From: Synergistaceae bacterium
GTDB taxonomy: Bacteria > Synergistota > Synergistia > Synergistales > Aminobacteriaceae
Reading direction: 5' to 3'
Assembly (NCBI GenBank): GCA_017475805.1
Contig: JAFVEW010000329.1
Location: forward strand, 1-7,260
DNA length: 7,260 nt
Shown: piece after piece, positions 6,126 to 7,260 of the stretch
Position numbering within the stretch: the first letter of the stretch is position 1
Layout: each line of letters starts with the position of its first letter
Program-made: the position numbers and the translations under genes
Notes under the pieces: model-generated
What the model saw: the letters and a program-made list of their open reading frames with translations, nothing else
The model's database searches: none
Told to the model about the DNA's origin: nothing

Positions 6126-6710
6126 ATGGATACGACACAGGATTTTAAGTTAAATCAAAATAATTCATTCGATGATTTTGAAATGAAAAAATCTGAAAAT
6201 CTTTTGTCTGCTTTTTTCAATGACTGCAACGAAGAAGAACAAAAGATTATTAATGAATTTTCTCAGATTCACGGCATTAGAGCGAATGACGCTGTCTGGG
6301 TTTTCGTTAAACTCTTTTTCAAAATCAATCGCGAAAATAATACGCTTTCAGAACGTATAACTGAGGCTTTAATGAAAACTTTTCAAGATTTTTTCAATCA
6401 GCAAAGAGAGAAAACTTTTATTTCAAATTTTTTCATACCTTTGTTTTGTATGTGCTTTGGAATATTTTTCCTGTGTCTTATTTCGTTTATCGGCGGTGCG
6501 GCTGTTGCTGGCAAAGGCTGGGGACATTCTCCAGTTGAAGCTCTGCTTAACGCTCCTGCCGGGTGGATTATTCCGCTTGCTCTCGTTCCTGTCGGCGGTT
6601 TTGCTTTATTTCGCGGCCTGACTGAACAAGGGAAAAGTAGATTAATCAATTTAATTACCGCGTTAATTATTGCGCTTTTAGTTTTATGTGTCCTTCTTCA
6701 AATTCTTTAG
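6126..6710 (+). CDS. traM: TraM-like transfer protein with C-terminal membrane segments
   Basis: A 194-residue protein. The N-terminal ~95 residues are soluble and charged. They include EFSQIHGIRANDAVWVFVKLF (44-64), which resembles the 'KHGI...DDPI.IL' segment near the N terminus of RP4 TraM as I recall it. A helical amphipathic stretch follows (about 68-95), then three likely membrane helices: about 102-128 (FFIPLFCMCFGIFFLCLISF and on), 146-163 (GWIIPLALVPVGGFALF) and 173-192 (LINLITALIIALLVLCVLL). RP4 TraM is shorter, with one C-terminal hydrophobic segment, so this would be an enlarged version. It starts two bases after the traL stop. The ribosome site is modest (AAAGG, spacing 10), so translation may depend on traL. 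Membrane topology is clear; the TraM identity comes from synteny and one motif. Confidence 0.65.
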   Translation: MDTTQDFKLNQNNSFDDFEMKKSENLLSAFFNDCNEEEQKIINEFSQIHGIRANDAVWVFVKLFFKINRENNTLSERITEALMKTFQDFFNQQREKTFISNFFIPLFCMCFGIFFLCLISFIGGAAVAGKGWGHSPVEALLNAPAGWIIPLALVPVGGFALFRGLTEQGKSRLINLITALIIALLVLCVLLQIL

Positions 6711-6720
6711 GCAAATTCAA

Positions 6721-6735
6721 ACGCTTTTTCAGCGT
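6721..6735 (+). repeat. Short hairpin between the traM-like and HTH genes
   Basis: ACGCT (6721-6725) and AGCGT (6731-6735) are perfect complements around a TTTTC loop. There is no T tract after it, so it is not a convincing terminator. It might be a small operator or RNA-processing site just before the HTH gene's ribosome site, or chance. Confidence 0.3.
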
Positions 6736-6756
6736 GTCTAAAGAGGAGAGATTTTA

Positions 6757-7041
6757 ATGGACAGAATTTATGCAAACGTAATGCTTCAATTTCGTAAAGA
6801 ATCTCATTTAACGCAAAAGTCATTGGCAAAAAAAATGGGTATAACACAATCGGCAATTTCAAAAATTGAAGACGGCTCTAATAAGCCTACTCTCAAAACG
6901 ATTTCAAAGTTTTGTAGAACTTTAGGGATTTCCGCCAACGAATTTTTTTTGTTGATGGCTATTCAACTATTTGTGCTCGTCTTTACGCAGGAGATATGGC
7001 TTGATGATGACGATGATGAGGGAATAAATGAAAATGACTGA
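6757..7041 (+). CDS. Small XRE/Cro-type helix-turn-helix regulator (TrbA-position)
   Basis: A 94-residue protein. Residues ~8-62 are a standard HTH_XRE domain: FRKESHLTQKSLAKKMGITQ, then SAISKIEDGSNKPTLKTISKFC, then LGISANEFF. A hydrophobic run follows (about 62-77), then an acidic tail with five aspartates in a row. GAGGAG lies 8 bases before the ATG, 46 bases after the traM-like stop. The end overlaps the trbB start by 8 to 14 bases. In RP4 the regulator TrbA sits immediately before trbB, so this is likely the transfer-region repressor of this element, though TrbA homology is not shown by sequence alone. Odd points: the hydrophobic tail could be a membrane or dimerisation helix, and an uninterrupted run of eight T (6943-6950) falls exactly at the HTH/tail junction. 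Confidence 0.85.
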   Translation: MDRIYANVMLQFRKESHLTQKSLAKKMGITQSAISKIEDGSNKPTLKTISKFCRTLGISANEFFLLMAIQLFVLVFTQEIWLDDDDDEGINEND

Positions 7042-7260
7042 AATAACGAATACAGCTGATGAAGTCAACAGACGTAATCTTGAAAAACTGCGCCGTGAAA
7101 TGGGCGAACAAGTCAGGAAAGCTATGGATGATCCGCAGGTCATTGAAATTATGTTGAATCCTGACGGCTCGGTTTGGGTTGACAAAATAGGTTCGGGCAT
7201 GGAATTTCTTTGCTATATGCTTGATATTCAGGCTTTGCAAATGCTCGGTACTATTTCTCA
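7028..7260 (+). CDS. trbB: TrbB (VirB11-type) conjugal transfer ATPase, N-terminal part
   Basis: An open frame of 77 codons from ATG 7028 to the right edge. The N-terminal part has REMGEQVRKAMDDPQVIEIM followed by LNPDGSVWVDKIGSGM, the typical opening of P-type conjugation ATPases TrbB (aliphatic-EIMLNPDG-aliphatic-W). TrbB is a cytoplasmic hexameric ATPase that drives assembly and function of the type IV secretion channel. The Walker motifs lie beyond the window. Start choice: ATG 7028 has only 4 bases after the GAGGGA site, whereas ATG 7034, two codons later, has a better 10-base spacing; both are in frame. The gene overlaps the HTH gene in another frame, so coupling is likely. More trb genes are expected to the right. 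Confidence 0.85.
   Translation, partial: MKMTEITNTADEVNRRNLEKLRREMGEQVRKAMDDPQVIEIMLNPDGSVWVDKIGSGMEFLCYMLDIQALQMLGTIS

Noticed and set aside
6398..6649. Minus-strand open frame opposite the membrane segments of the traM-like gene
   Set aside because: P/A/R-rich product expected from the complement of membrane-helix codons; no start context.
6967..7240. Two minus-strand open frames opposite the HTH tail and trbB start
   Set aside because: Both are antisense to trbB, whose N terminus is recognisable; neither has a plausible start.

Overview
The window is the transfer core of a conjugative element (plasmid or integrative element; the sequence does not say which). It is AT-rich, with strong AGGAGG-type ribosome binding sites, one GTG start and tightly overlapping genes. 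Together these suggest a low-GC Gram-positive-type host (Bacillota, perhaps a gut lineage such as Negativicutes or Clostridia). That assignment is an inference from composition only; there is no rRNA or housekeeping gene to anchor it.

Layout. Two divergent operons leave a 252-base intergenic region (4647-4898) that is the obvious candidate origin of transfer. The minus-strand operon reads, in order of transcription: a TraJ/MobC-type relaxosome protein (4646-4347), a MOBP/TraI-type relaxase with LPD7 and KfrB-like C-terminal domains (4350-2464), a 62-residue acidic protein (2422-2234), an ArdC-type antirestriction protein with the same KfrB-like C-terminal domain (2237-987), and the N-terminal 325 codons of a very large polyvalent helicase/methylase-type protein that runs off the left edge (977-1). 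The plus-strand operon reads: a TraK-like protein (4899-5417), a TraL-like ParA/MinD-family ATPase (5419-6123), a TraM-like membrane protein (6126-6710), a small XRE-type helix-turn-helix protein (6757-7041), and the start of the TrbB conjugation ATPase (7028 to the right edge).

The order traI-traJ-oriT-traK-traL-traM, followed by a regulator and trbB, matches how I remember the IncP (RP4) Tra1 region, continuing into trbA-trbB of the Tra2 region. Here the two modules are joined head to tail in an AT-rich element, and the unrelated RP4 genes are replaced by ArdC and a polyvalent-protein gene behind the relaxase.

How the genes work together (inference from the families): the TraJ-like and TraK-like proteins bind the intergenic oriT, and TraI nicks it and pilots the strand. 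TraL and TraM are accessory transfer proteins, and TrbB powers assembly of the type IV secretion channel, whose other genes should lie to the right. ArdC and the large protein downstream of the relaxase probably protect incoming DNA or help establish it in the recipient. The small HTH protein is the likely regulator. No tRNA, rRNA, CRISPR array, insertion sequence or integrase was seen. The only stretch longer than about 100 bases without a gene is the oriT region.
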